A DNA stretch of 64,000 nucleotides from Haematococcus lacustris (Eukaryota > Chlorophyta > Chlorophyceae > Chlamydomonadales > Haematococcaceae), in contig JASKMD010000013.1 in assembly GCA_030144725.1 (NCBI GenBank), positions 1,192,518 through 1,256,517 of the forward strand, in the 5' to 3' direction. This document shows, piece after piece, positions 31,687 to 62,900 of this stretch. Both the position numbers and the translations under genes were made by a program. Below the pieces are notes generated by a model, which saw nothing but the letters and a program-made list of their open reading frames with translations, had not been told where the DNA came from and ran no database searches. How positions within the stretch are numbered: position 1 is the first letter of the stretch; every line of letters starts with the position of its first letter.

Positions 31687-34646
31687 TCACCAGCTGCGCT
31701 CAGCCCCACCCCAGCACTTCTCACACCTGGGCTGCGCAGCCTCACCCCGATGCCGGCAAAGCCTCGCCGCCTCCGGGTGCGGCAGCCACACCCCTGGCAC
31801 CCCTCCCACACCCCCTGCCGCCTTGCCTGCCTTCTGCCCCTCAGGCCCAGCTCCAACACTCGCTGGGGAGGGCGCGGGACCTTCCACGCTTGGCCCGGCT
31901 GTAGCAGATGCAAGCCCAGGCCCCCTGAACCCCTCACCTTGCACCTCCACACACCCTGGCAAGGGCTGGTGCCCCGTGTCCACACCACCACGGTCCTTGG
32001 CGGCGAACCAGGCTTGCAGCCGCGAGGGGTGGTCTGCGTCACACACACAGGTCACACAAGGGCCACACATGACGCTGTGTCCGCAGCAACGCCCTGTTGG
32101 GGAAGGGCATGTTATGAGGATGACGGTGGTGGGCCAGACTTCGGCGGAGATACGTTATTCCCTTTGCTGTACTGCGCCCCACTCAGCAAGGGCTCCTGCC
32201 CTAGGCAAATTTGGCAATTGCATTATGCTGCAGCATCGCGAGCAGGTGTGTCTGACACTTGCAAAGGCAATGTGCTGGCCCTGGGCAACTCTCACCCGTG
32301 CAAATGCCGGCCACGCCGTCGAGCGCACACGCCTCATACGCCGCCTCGTCGTTCAGGTCCCCGCCGAAGTAAATAACGGCGCAGCCACGTGCGCGCAGGG
32401 CGTCCACCCACGCCCGGTTCCCTGAGAACGGCTTCGCATGTTTTCGCGCGGCCCAAGGCACCGCCACCCGCCACGGTAGAATCAGCGCGCTCTCGTAGAT
32501 GTGCACCTGCGGCTGGAACTTGTGATACGCGTGTGACCGGTTGAAGGGCACAGTGCAACGGAGTGCGATGCAGTGATGGACTGATGATATCGCGATGTCG
32601 GCGGCCTCCGAAACACGCGGCGGCCTGTTCCACCGCCTGGGTCTCTACCCCGCATTTGCTGCAGCTGCGGGCTCGGTCGAACATAGGAGTGAGTTTTTGG
32701 ACTCGCAGCCACAGCCCTTCATCAATATTCTCGGATGCTGGTCGATCAGATTGAGAGAGCACTGACCTGGTTGAGGGTCCCTGCTGCATGGGCTGCCTTG
32801 AGGAATGCAGCGCGCCATATTGATGTGAACAAGGGGATGTGGGGGTCTGTCTCATACAGCTGCATTTGCACCTGCAGGAGGGGGCCAGCAGGAGTAGGGT
32901 CTAGGCTAGGCAAGGCCGGGGCCGGGGCCGGGGCCGGGGCCGGGGCCGGGTCCGGGGCCGGGTCGGGGGCGGGGCGGGGGCAGGGGTGGGGGCAGGGGCA
33001 GGGGCAGGGGCAGGGGCAGGGGCAGGGGCAGGGGCAGGGGCAGGGGCAGGGGCAGGGGCAGGGGCAGGGGCAGGGGCAGGGGCAGGGGCAGGGGCAGGGG
33101 CAGGGGCAGGGGCAGGGGCAGGGGCAGGGGCAGGGGCAGGGGCAGGGGCAGGGGCAGGGGCAGGGGCAGGGGCAGGGGCAGGGGCAGGGGCAGGGGCAGG
33201 GGCAGGGGCAGGGGCAGGGGCAGGGGCAGGGGCAGGGGCAGGGGCAGGGGCAGGGGCAGGGGCAGGGGCAGGGGCAGGGGCAGGGGCAGGGGCAGGGGCA
33301 GGGGCAGGGGCAGGGGCAGGGGCAGGGGCAGGGGCAGGGGCAGGGGCAGGGGCAGGGGCAGGGGCAGGGGCAGGGGCAGGGGCAGGGGCAGGGGCAGGGG
33401 CAGGGGCAGGGGCAGGGGCAGGGGCAGGGGCAGGGCTTGCCTTGCCTGCCCCTGCCCTGCCCCTGCCCCGTCTCCTGCCCCCTGCTACCCCTACCGCTGC
33501 CCTCTGCTGCTCCCGCCCAAGGCCCACCTTGTGCCTGAAGCTGCCCCACAGCACAGACCTGCGCCTGTTGTAGCGCATCACCAGCTCATGCACTGCCTCC
33601 ACAAGGCCAGGGGTGTCGACCTTGACATCAACCTGGATGGGAATATGGGGAAATGCCCTGCATGGGCACACGGTGCCACCCCCTCTTGCACCCCCTTTCC
33701 ACCCCCTCTTGCACCCCCTTCTCCACCCCCTCTGCCGCCCTCATGCAATCCCCTCTGCCACCCCTCCGCTGCCCTTGTGCCCACCCCTCTGCCAACCCCT
33801 CTTGCACCTCTTCTTCCTCCTCTTGCACCCCTTTGCTATTTCTCTGACCTCTTGGAGCCTGGCGACGGCTGATGCTAATGAGAACAGTGTTTGAATGTCT
33901 CGTCCCCTGCCTCCATCTGCCTCCCCCACCATGACCACACTACTGGCCTAGTTGCCCTGACCTACTGGCCTACTGCCCTACTGGCCTAGTTGCCCTGACC
34001 TGAACACTTCCTCTAGGAGAGGGATCCTGGTCATATCATCAGCTGCAGCCGCCCCTGGCTCTGCCCCAGCCAGCAGGGCGCAGCCATCCTCTGGCTGGAC
34101 ACTTTCAGGTGGCCTTGCAGCCCGGGCGGCAGGCTGAGTGAGGGCAGCGGGGTAGTGCGAGAGGGAGGGGTGCAGCAGCGGCGGCAGCTGGCTGTAGTCA
34201 AGGTCTCTGCAGCTCAGCCGGGCGAAGGCAGGACCAGCTAGGCGGCCTAGGCTGGTGTCGTGGAACACTACCACCTGCATGTCTCGGGTCAGCTGCACGT
34301 CCAGCTCCTGCAAGGCGTGGGCAGCAGGGGAGGCTGCAAAGGGTGCAGGGGTGCAGGGGGTTGAGGCCAGGGCAGGGGCAGGTATGGGTGCGGGGCCAGG
34401 CCGAGGTTAGGGCTGGGGCTGCGGGCGTACCAACAAGTCCACGCCCAGCCGCGCACTGTTTCGGAAAGCTGGCATCGTGTTCTCTATGAAGGAACTCGTC
34501 TCCAGGCATCCTCCTCTGTGGGCGTACACCGCTAGCGAGAAATCTATGACCGGGGTCTGTAGCGGTGGGTGGTGCCTGCCGCGTGGGTAGGGGAATAGTA
34601 CAGGCTGCAACAGCGCCGCCGTGCGGTATAGCAGCTGCGCAATCAT
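31687..34646 (-). CDS. GDPD: Glycerophosphodiester phosphodiesterase (GDPD family)
   Basis: Six minus-strand exons in coding order: 34646-34431, 34307-34000, 33657-33528, 32871-32767, 32506-32296, 32033-31687. They sum to 439 codons (438 aa) with all phases matching. The family motifs are complete: AHRGG (His43, Arg44), ENTMPAF (Glu55-Asn56-Thr57), ELDVQLTRD (Glu73, Asp75, metal ligands), VVFHD (second catalytic His88), QVDVKVD (Lys187), VLWGSF, and the C-terminal GICTDHPSRL (Asp324). GDPDs hydrolyse glycerophosphodiesters to glycerol 3-phosphate and an alcohol, in phospholipid and phosphate recycling. The start at 34646 is the first ATG after in-frame stops. The N-terminus is hydrophobic and basic (possible targeting sequence). 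The last 90 residues are low in complexity. Intron 3 holds a 450-b GGGGCA array. Confidence 0.92.
32911..32985. repeat. GGGGCC hexanucleotide run with variants, GDPD intron 3
   Basis: About six GGGGCC units followed by GGGTCC/GGTCGG variants, directly adjoining the GGGGCA array. Confidence 0.85.
32986..33434. repeat. (GGGGCA)n array, about 75 copies, GDPD intron 3
   Basis: A near-perfect hexanucleotide array filling most of intron 32872-33527. All six frames across it are open, so the 256-267-residue frames on both strands are artefacts. Confidence 0.97.
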
Positions 34647-34742
34647 ACGTGAACTGAGGCGCCGAACATGAACCCCAGTAGGTGATGGTTATTATTGTCA
34701 GGTTGGTATGACTGCTTGGCTTGCCCATCAGCTGCAATGCAG

Positions 34743-34975
34743 CAAGGTCGGCTATCAGTGAAGGTCCCTCTGCGCTCAACCACCCCTGAGCCCCTGGTCC
34801 AGTCACCAGACACTGCCCTGGTCCTTGCAACTGGTGCTTGGCGTGCAGCTGCTGCCACCACAGCCCCCGGGCAATGTCACCACTCGCTGCCAGGTCCCTG
34901 CACTAGGAGCAGACAGAGTGGCTGGTGACCACCTGCTGCTGTGAAACGCCCAAGAGGCGCATGAGGTCGTCTGCC
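34743..34975 (+). repeat. Dispersed 235-bp repeat, copy 2 (upstream of GDPD start)
   Basis: Direct-orientation partner of 29410-29648. It begins about 95 bp upstream of the GDPD start codon, so it lies in or near that promoter, in the antisense direction relative to GDPD. Confidence 0.9.
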
Positions 34976-35007
34976 GGTCTGTAGTCCCTGAAGGGAGGTT
35001 ACAGACC
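34976..35007. other. Perfect long hairpin
   Basis: GGTCTGTA (34976-34983) pairs with TACAGACC (35000-35007), with an inner TCCCT-GA-AGGGA stem (34985-34996). It lies immediately after the dispersed repeat. On the minus strand it carries TGTAA, a candidate polyadenylation motif for the exportin gene ending 600 bp upstream. Confidence 0.7.
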
Positions 35008-35596
35008 ACATATATGTAAGTGTGTATCTATGGAAGCCTGGCCCTTGTAGTGCATGATGTGCTTGGTGTTGCTTGGTGCTTGGATTGGATAAGCGGTGTT
35101 AGCCACCCATCATTGGTGGTGATTGGTGCTTAAGTGTTGCGAACAACAATGCTGGCCAACATGCCTCCATGCCTCCAGCCTGTGTGAACCTTTGCTTGTG
35201 CCTCTAGCTGTGAAGCGCGTTGCAGGAAGTTCCTATCCATTAGATGGGGAGGGAGGCCAAGGGCTGACGGCCTGAGCGGTGCAATCCAGCAACATCATCA
35301 TCATCAGGTAGGGCAAGAAATCATGCTAGGCTGACGACGCACACGGTGTGTCAACACCCCACCTCAACACCGATCTGTCCTACCTACCGTGTATTGCGCG
35401 GATATGGAAGCTAAACTACTGCCCTGCGCATCATCAACGACGTTCAATGTGTTGCATGCTATGAGATATGCGCGGGGTTGACGATGAGGCATCCGGGATG
35501 CAATTGATGGCTGCAACAATCCGACAATCAGCAAAGGTGCGCCGTCATTGATAAGCGAGAAAGCCCTCATCCTTCACGTCGACCTCACTTTTCTCG
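35008..35596. other. Exportin 3' flank
   Basis: No gene seen. Probably the 3' UTR and terminator of the minus-strand exportin gene. Short ATC repeats at about 35295. Confidence 0.35.
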
Positions 35597-55210
<19,614 letters not shown>

Positions 55211-55721
55211 CTGATCCCGAGTTGCGATCACGTCGTAGATGGGCTTGGCATGCTTTGTGTGTGCACCATAGCCTTCTGCGAGGCAGCACATACCATGCCA
55301 TACAGACTTTTACTGAATGTAATAAAGAGAAAACTCGCCTCTACTAAGAGCACTCAAGATAGTGTCAGATGTCCATCTGCCGCTGCTTAGATCAAAAGAT
55401 GGCCCCTCCCCCAGCCAACATCTTTGTTGTGTTTATGGCTCCATCAGGGCATAAAACCCAGACCGACAGGGGCAAAGCACGGGTGATTTCATGGTTCCTG
55501 GCTGGGGCATGGGTGGCCGGCTTTGGCCATAGTCTCTCGCATGGACACCTTTGATTCTACAGCATGCGATTCTTTATTAATGTGCGAGCTGTACAGTTGT
55601 ATAGGCAGCGCACATAGTGTCAGCAGTGTCGCAAGTGTTCCGGAACTAGCCCTGACCATCGCCCTCATCACCCAAATTGACTGGACGCACGATCTGCTTG
55701 AAAGCTGGAGGCACCAGCGCG
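55211..55721. other. Exportin upstream region
   Basis: Expected promoter and 5' UTR of the minus-strand exportin gene. The upstream in-frame ATG at 55291 would extend the protein by 27 residues, but I prefer 55210. No other gene is supported. Confidence 0.35.
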
Positions 55722-55828
55722 ATGGATTGCAGCAGTAAAGCTCCTCGGGCTCTGGTCACACCGCACTACCGCAGCTTCTCAAGTGCGGTGTTGGCTGAAG
55801 ATGACAATAAGCGTTCAGGGAACAGGAT
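55722..55828 (+). CDS. Possible first exon of an unidentified plus-strand gene
   Basis: An ATG at 55722 opens 35 codons (SKAPRALVTPHYRSFSSAV and so on) to a GTCAGC donor at 55829, just before the large minisatellite. The exon ends in phase 2, while the candidate next exon at 57443 needs phase 1, so the link is unproven. The minus strand of the same stretch also reads a protein-like frame. Confidence 0.2.
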
Positions 55829-55878
<50 letters not shown>

Positions 55879-57230
55879 TAGCCTGCCTGCCTGCCTGCCT
55901 GCCTGCCCATTGCCTGCCTGCCTGCCCATTGCCTGCCTGCCTGCCCATTGCCTGCCTGCCTGCCCATTGCCTGCCTGCCTGCCCATTGCCTGCCTGCCTG
56001 CCCATTGCCTGCCTGCCTGCCTGCCCATTGCCTGCCTGCCTGCCCATTGCCTGCCTGCCTGCCCATTGCCTGCCTGCCTGCCCATTGCCTGCCTGCCTGC
56101 CCATTGCCTGCCTGCCTGCCCATTGCCTGCCTGCCTGCCCATTGCCTGCCTGCCTGCCCATTGCCTGCCTGCCTGCCCATTGCCTGCCTGCCTGCCCATT
56201 GCCTGCCTGCCTGCCCATTGCCTGCCTGCCTGCCCATTGCCTGCCTGCCTGCCCATTGCCTGCCTGCCTGCCCATTGCCTGCCTGCCTGCCCATTGCCTG
56301 CCTGCCTGCCCATTGCCTGCCTGCCTGCCCATTGCCTGCCTGCCTGCCCATTGCCTGCCTGCCTGCCCATTGCCTGCCTGCCTGCCCATTGCCTGCCTGC
56401 CTGCCCATTGCCTGCCTGCCTGCCCATTGCCTGCCTGCCTGCCCATTGCCTGCCTGCCTGCCCATTGCCTGCCTGCCTGCCCATTGCCTGCCTGCCTGCC
56501 CATTGCCTGCCTGCCTGCCCATTGCCTGCCTGCCTGCCCATTGCCTGCCTGCCTGCCCATTGCCTGCCTGCCTGCCCATTGCCTGCCTGCCTGCCCATTG
56601 CCTGCCTGCCTGCCCATTGCCTGCCTGCCTGCCCATTGCCTGCCTGCCTGCCCATTGCCTGCCTGCCTGCCCATTGCCTGCCTGCCTGCCCATTGCCTGC
56701 CTGCCTGCCCATTGCCTGCCTGCCTGCCCATTGCCTGCCTGCCTGCCCATTGCCTGCCTGCCTGCCCATTGCCTGCCTGCCTGCCCATTGCCTGCCTGCC
56801 TGCCCATTGCCTGCCTGCCTGCCCATTGCCTGCCTGCCTGCCCATTGCCTGCCTGCCTGCCCATTGCCTGCCTGCCTGCCCATTGCCTGCCTGCCTGCCC
56901 ATTGCCTGCCTGCCTGCCCATTGCCTGCCTGCCTGCCCATTGCCTGCCTGCCTGCCCATTGCCTGCCTGCCTGCCCATTGCCTGCCTGCCTGCCCATTGC
57001 CTGCCTGCCTGCCCATTGCCTGCCTGCCTGCCCATTGCCTGCCTGCCTGCCTGCCTGCCCATTGCCTGCCTGCCTGCCTGCCTGCCCATTGCCTGCCTGC
57101 CTGCCTGCCTGCCCATTGCCTGCCTGCCTGCCTGCCCATTGCCTGCCTGCCTGCCTGCTGCTTGCCCGCCTGCCTGCCCATTGCCTGCCTGCCTGCCCAT
57201 TGCCTGCCTCTCACCTGCCTGCCCATCGCC
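55829..57230. repeat. Large 15-nt minisatellite CCTGCCTGCCCATTG, about 85 copies
   Basis: Starts with (CAGC)n at 55830-55880, then a highly homogeneous 15-nt array. Occasional CCTG-extended units appear at about 56010 and 57040-57150, and the array decays at its 3' edge. Because 15 is a multiple of 3, most frames are open (413-582-residue frames), all artefacts. Confidence 0.97.
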
Positions 57231-57442
57231 TGCCTCTTACCTGCTTGCCCTGCTTGTGCCGCCCAGCCCCCTAATGCATACGACCTACATCAGGCAGGCG
57301 ACTGTGCATGGCCCAATGAGCGCCATCATTGCATAGCATTTGCCAACAAGCACACTGGGATAGGAGTGGATGGCCTAACACATGGGCTGATCGGGATGTC
57401 TCTGCTTAGCCCACAATGTCTCTGACCATAGCCTGCTTCCAG

Positions 57443-57957
57443 GACTTACCAAACCTGACCTCACAGGACATACGGTGCTGCAAAATGTGGAAGTGCAGGA
57501 AGAAGCTGCCTTGCAAGACCTTGATTCCTGGCTTCTCACTAGCAACCCCTCCACCACGGACGACCTCGCCACTGCAACTGCGCCGGCCCTGCACGCACCC
57601 AGCCTGCCGCCCCGGGTGCGGGCGCGGTCGGCCATGCGGGTGCAGCTGCAGCACGAGCAGTACTGCAAGCGTGCGGCTGGAGCAGTGACTTGCCGGGCTG
57701 CGAGCGATGCGGAACGCACGCGCCGCACCGCTAACCACCTCACAGCCGCAGTGCTAAGTCGCCGTGAGAGCACCAACCGTCACAAGGCGTCGGCAGATAT
57801 GTCTGGAGCGGCGCAATCCTGGCAGCATTTTGCCCACGTGCCTTCTTTGCGGGCAACGTCTTGGAAAGTCTGGCCGTGCGAAGGGGCAGGGAGGGTCACG
57901 CGTGACGAGTTGCAGCCATGCTTAACCGCTGCCAAGGGCCAGGGGCTAGTGAACTGA
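57443..57957 (+). CDS. Unidentified C-terminal exon
   Basis: After a TTCCAG acceptor at 57442 an open frame runs to a stop at 57957: about 170 residues, charged, starting TKPDLTGHTVLQNVEVQEEA, with an Arg-rich helical middle (RTRRTANHLTAAVL). The composition is protein-like and unlike the nearby repeats. No family is recognised. Upstream exons were not tied to it. Confidence 0.4.
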
Positions 57958-58834
57958 GCGTCACAATTGCCGATGCAGCCAAGGTTTTCCACCTGGGCTT
58001 GTATCTGGGTGTAGCTTGAAGTGTTAGGGAGATGTAGGCACGGGGCAAGGTACAGCATTGAGCAACTCACTGCCCCTCCTTCCAGGCACTACCAGGCACA
58101 AAGCATTGCAATTGCTGCTGCAGTCGAGGGTATGGGTACAGCATCAGGATACAACATGCTTGTCTCACCCTACCCAGAGTCTGGTCTGGGCCAGACCACT
58201 TAAAACTGTTCTGGGCCACTGGAAATCTTGCCAAAGTTTGGCCCAAACGTCACGAATGCTCAATGTGATTGAGCGGATCGTCATGCCGCGCCATGGTGTC
58301 AGTACGGCTGCTAATCTTGGGATGTCAGGGAGTCGGCGCAGCCCACCATGCAGGGTTGTTTGATGGCGTGATGGTCTGTTATGTTTATGTTTCGTTTGTT
58401 TTCAATCACCCACCCACACCCCCACACCTCCTCCATTCCCACTCTACCCTCATCCTACCCTTACACTACCCACTAAGCCACCCACCTGTTCACCCGCACC
58501 TCCATTCTACCCTACCCAGCCTCCCCCCCTTCACCCACCAGCCCACCCAGCTGTTCACCCCACCTTCACCCACCAGCCCAAAGTTATATAAGTTTTGTTT
58601 GACTGTTATGTTTATGTGATTGTTGCAACAAGTTTAGCTTTGCAGCTGGTAGCCGGGCAAAGGTGTTGTGAATTATCTATTGTAACGCATGGCTGCCGCC
58701 ACCCTCCCTTGAATACGGCCCCTTCCCCTGCGCTGACCACAGCTGGAAACAAAAGGCTGGAGTACATTAGAGGGTTGCCGGGTTGCACTGCACAGAAACG
58801 GAAGCTACAGCTATCTGTATCGCTGTATCGCTGT
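57958..58834. other. Unassigned stretch with a duplicated 15-mer
   Basis: No gene. CTGTTATGTTTATGT occurs at 58376-58390 and 58603-58617, flanking a C-rich segment of about 210 bp; it could be a target duplication around an insertion. Confidence 0.4.
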
Positions 58835-58842
58835 ATGCCCAG

Positions 58843-59090
58843 TAGGGCGCGACCGAAATATGATTTTCCTGAGGAAACGCCGATATGACTGAATATGACT
58901 GGAATATGATTTTCACCATTTGTAGGGCGGTGGAGAAGAGTTGAGACTTAGCGAGCGGAGAGTAGGCTAGCGGAGACCCCTTAGCTATGTATGGGTCACT
59001 AAGCCACGGCCATATCTGCCAAGGGCGGCCCACAGGGCAGATGATATGTCCATGCTGAAGTATGATCAAAAATGATATGGTCGCGCCCTA
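58843..59090. mobile_element. hAT-type MITE (248 bp) with perfect 8-bp target-site duplication
   Basis: Terminal inverted repeats TAGGGCGCGACC (58843-58854) and GGTCGCGCCCTA (59079-59090) are perfect for 12 bp, with further imperfect match (ATATGATTTT against ATATCATTTT). They are flanked by ATGCCCAG at 58835-58842 and 59091-59098. An 8-bp duplication with TAGGG ends is the hallmark of hAT elements. There is no transposase inside, so it is non-autonomous. Confidence 0.88.
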
Positions 59091-59098
59091 ATGCCCAG

Positions 59099-59944
59099 CC
59101 CTGAGCCAAACACATATACACTGGCGTTGCCTATTGGATAGGTAGGAGACCGAGAGACAGCTCCGACATGGCTTTTCGATCGAAGCAGACAATCTACACC
59201 ATGTGGACACGACTGCTCCCAACCAAAGCTTGACTGTGCATGTTCAAGATTACATGATCCGACTCATCACTTGCATGCGTGGCTGGCATGCACTCCTGAC
59301 TGACCCTCATTGACAACCATCAGACATAACCATTGCTGGTTAGCACTGGCATTCATGGTGATTTTCTTATGCACTTTATTGTCCAGTCACTTGTGCCATG
59401 TGAGCAACTTTCAGTGTGTCATGCAGAGGGTTGAGCCATAGTTGGGCATAATCGCGCCAACATCATTGCTTGCAACATGATGATGAGGTACAGCTCATAC
59501 AATTTACTGTAAGTGAGCACAATGAGTGTGGCATTTGACCAAGCTTAGCGCCTGCATCTGGCAGCCCACACCTCCCACTCACAGCTGCTCAGCCCATGCC
59601 CATGCCCCTCCCCACGCCTCCATTCACCCAGCTCAAGTACGCATGTCCTGAGCATGGATGCATGGAGGGCGCCAGGGCTGGCATGGTGACAAAATGAAAC
59701 AAGGGTGAGAATTGCTCAGAAGCTGGCTATCCCCTTGGCTGCAGACTACCTGCTACACGACCCCCTCGCCTCCCCTCCCCTCCCTCACCTGGCTCCCTCT
59801 TGACCCCCAAGCGCCCGTTTCAACCCCCTTCCCTCCCCCCTGCCACCCTCCCCACCCTCTCCTTTCACACGGTCCGTCTTTCCCTGCCGCCCCCTCCACA
59901 CCATTCCTCCTCCCCTCCACATCGTCCCCCCTCCCCTGCCGCCC
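59099..59944. other. Intergenic region, 3' flank of the ankyrin gene
   Basis: No gene seen. Probably contains the 3' UTR of the minus-strand ankyrin-repeat gene. Confidence 0.35.
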
Positions 59945-62900
59945 CTAAAGATGCATTTCGTCCAGTGCGTCCAGGCCAGGCTCAGGGTCGTGAGCTTGCA
60001 GCGCCGGCCGCACCATGCGGCTGCCGCCCGTCTGTGAGCCAGGTCGGGGCCAGGGCTGCTGGGAGGGGGAGGTGCGGGAGGTCATTGCCACCACTGGGTC
60101 CAGTGTTGGGTGTGCCGGAGCCAGGGTGGGGCTGGGTTGGCCCTGACTGGGCTGGACTGGCTGGAGGGGGTTGGGGTGCTGCAGACCACTGGAAGGGCTG
60201 GGCGGAGGGTGGCTGGGAGGTGCCCCTGCACTGAGTGCTACTGCAGGCAGCTCAGGAACACGAGCCTGATGAAGAGGAGGGGTGTCAGGAGGGGAGGCCG
60301 CGCCCTGGTCCTTGGCCGGCGCTTGCCCTGGTGGGGGCTGCCCTGCCGCTCCTGCTGCTGCCGCTGCACCCAGACCTGGTATAGGAGTAGGGTCTGGAGT
60401 CATGTGGGGCTCAGGGGCTGACTGGCCTTGTGTGGAGCTGGGCAGTGGCCCCTGGCGAGCCTTCTTGAAGGACGACGAGGCTGATGGGGTAGGGGAGGAG
60501 GCAGGGGAGGGGGAGGAGGAGGGGAAGGTGCCGACCTTGACCTTGCCTGGCAGCAGACTGGCACGCACAGGGGAGGGGGCGTGGGGGCTGGGGGAGGGTC
60601 CTCTGGCCCCTGCTGCTGCCCCTACTGCTGCTGCCTGCCCAGCTTCTGGTTCTGCCTGCGGGGGGACCAGGGACCCTTGTGGAAGCCCCCACGGCTGCTG
60701 CTGCTGTTGAGGAGGAGGAGCTGCTGCAGGTGGCTGGACTGGTAGTGCACCGCTGGCTGCCGAGCCCCCGCCCTGCTGCCCCTGCTCCAGGCCCAGGCGT
60801 GGTGTCTTGATGTCTTGAGGCTGAGGGCCAGCCACTCTAGGCGCAAGGGTGACCTCCCCATTGCCACGCCCCTGCTGCTGCTGCCCAAGCTGCTGCTGTC
60901 GCCCCTCCTGTTGGCGCCCCTCTACCTCCACCCCACGCCCCTCCGCTTCATACCGGTCGGCTGGGAACGCCAGCTTTGTGCCTCCAGCACGCCACCCCAC
61001 GCCCTGCTGGCCCCCCACACCCCCAACCTGCTGCTGCTTGCCCAGCTGCTGCTTCCCCAGCTCTTGGGGTAGAGGTGCAGGGGCCTTGGTCCCAGGGGGT
61101 GTGACCCGCATGCCCCTCCCCATGAGGGCCACCACTGCCTCCAGCGAGTCCTGGTCCAGCTCCAGGGGTTCAGGGGAGCCGCGGGACAGCGGGTTGTGCG
61201 CCCACACCAGGGGCTGGGGGGCCAGGCTGGCGGGCGAGGCGGCGCGGGAGGCAAGCGTGGGCAGGGGGCCAGGGGAGGAGGTGCGGGAGGCAAGCGTGGG
61301 CAGGGGGCCAGGGGAGGAGGCCCGTGAGCCGTGTGCAGCATGGGGTGCGGGTGGTGGGTCCCAGGAGGAGGGGGCCTGGGTGGTGGGGTGTGGGCCGGGG
61401 GCTGTGGCGGCAGGTGGGGGGCGTGGGGGGCTGGAGGTGGAAGGGCCTGGGGGAGGGGCGAGCCAGCCTGGGTTGCTGGTGTGGGGGCTGAGGGTCGGGG
61501 CAGGTGGAGGGGTGTGGTGGGGACTGGGTGGCGCACTGCCAGAGGGCTGCTGTAGGAGGTTGGCGAGGGAGTGGCGCAGGGCATGGGCAGGGTAAGGTGG
61601 GGGGCTGGACTCAGGCCGTGGCCCTGTTCCACCAGGGCCGTGCTGAGGGCCCCAGCTAGAGGGCTGCTCTGGCCCTGCCCCTGGACCCCCCGCACCCACT
61701 GCAGCCCCCCTCCCGTCCCAGCCTTCACCACGCATCATCCCTGGCACTGCCTGACCTGGCGATGCCTCCCCCTCAGGCACAGACTGCATCCATGGCAGCA
61801 GCGGCTCCTCGCCCGGCCACCCCCCTGCTGGCCCCCCCGCCCCCCTTTCATTCGCTACCTCGCCATACCCCGACACCCTTGTCTGGACCGGGTCCTGGCC
61901 CCCCTGCCCTTCCACCGCAGTCGTGTTCCGCCGCATGCGCCGCATAGCCGCCACGTTGGCCTGACCCCCCGCAGCGCCTAGCAGTACCACGCTGCCCCTC
62001 CTGGTGCGGCCTGAGCCCGCTGGCGCCGCGCCGCCCGGCCCCCCTTGCTGCCCCAGGCCTGAGGCGCCAGCCCCTTGCAGTGAAGGCGAGCCCATGCCAC
62101 TCTGCATCCCAGCCCTCTGTGGACCGTGCTGGTGGGCAGCCCCCGCCCCTCCTGGTAGCGAGCCCCGCAGCTGGAGCTGCCCACTGCTCGTCCAGGGCGG
62201 GAGGGTGCGCAGCTCACCCAGCTCACCTGCCCCAGGCACCCCCACTGCCCCAGGCTCGCCTTGAGCCTGTTTCAGGCTGGCCAAGCGGAAAGGGGCGGGG
62301 CCGTGGGGCAGGGTGCTGAGGAGGGTGGTGGGGGACACGGAGGCCAGCCGGGTGACCCCACGCGGGCTGGGGAGCCCCCCACCCACCAGCTGGGCATGAC
62401 CCCCTCCTGGCACCCAGCTTGCTTGGGAGGGGGAGGGGAGAACCCCCTGCTGCTCGGGGTAGTGTGCTCCTGACACGCTGCCGAAGTGTCGTAGGGGAGT
62501 CTGGGTCTGGCAGGGGATGGTGGGGTCAGGGATGGTCAGCCCGGGGCCGTAGGGGCGGCCGGGGGGCCAGGCTGTGGAGTGGTGTCCCTCCTCCCCCTCT
62601 GTCAAGCTGCTGAGCTGCCCTGGGAAGGCTTCAACGCCCTGCAGCTGGGCTGTGTCCCGGACAGTTGCCAGCTGCAGCAGGGGCACACGGGGGCCAGGGG
62701 CCTGGGCCTGCGCCTCAGCCTGGTTGCCAGCATGGTGTGCGGCTTGGAGGTCATCTTGCTGGTGCGGGAGGGGGTGGTGGTAGCCAGCCTCCACCCCTCC
62801 CTGATGCTGGTTGAGAAGGGAGCCAACCACCACAGCAGCGGGGGCAGGGGGGCGGCTGGCAGGGTGGGGGCTGACCACGACTTGTGCGTCGGCGGCAAAG

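Noticed and set aside
32735..33671. GQGQG, PAPAP and CPCPC repeat frames
   Set aside because: Artefacts of the GGGGCA array inside GDPD intron 3.
55670..55745. Minus-strand frame ending VPPAFKQIVRPVNLGDEGDG as a gene 3' end
   Set aside because: Protein-like but only about 35 residues, with no acceptor-to-upstream-exon link across the large minisatellite.
55829..57230. CRISPR-like regular repeat
   Set aside because: The units are contiguous with no unique spacers; it is a minisatellite in a eukaryotic genome.
55677..57425. Frames of 413-582 residues (CLPAHCLPACP / GRQAMGRQAGN repeats)
   Set aside because: Products of the 15-nt minisatellite, present on both strands and in several frames, with no flanking domain.
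60849..61595. 248-residue plus-strand ORF
   Set aside because: Antisense of the long ankyrin-gene exon; GC-rich shadow without motifs.
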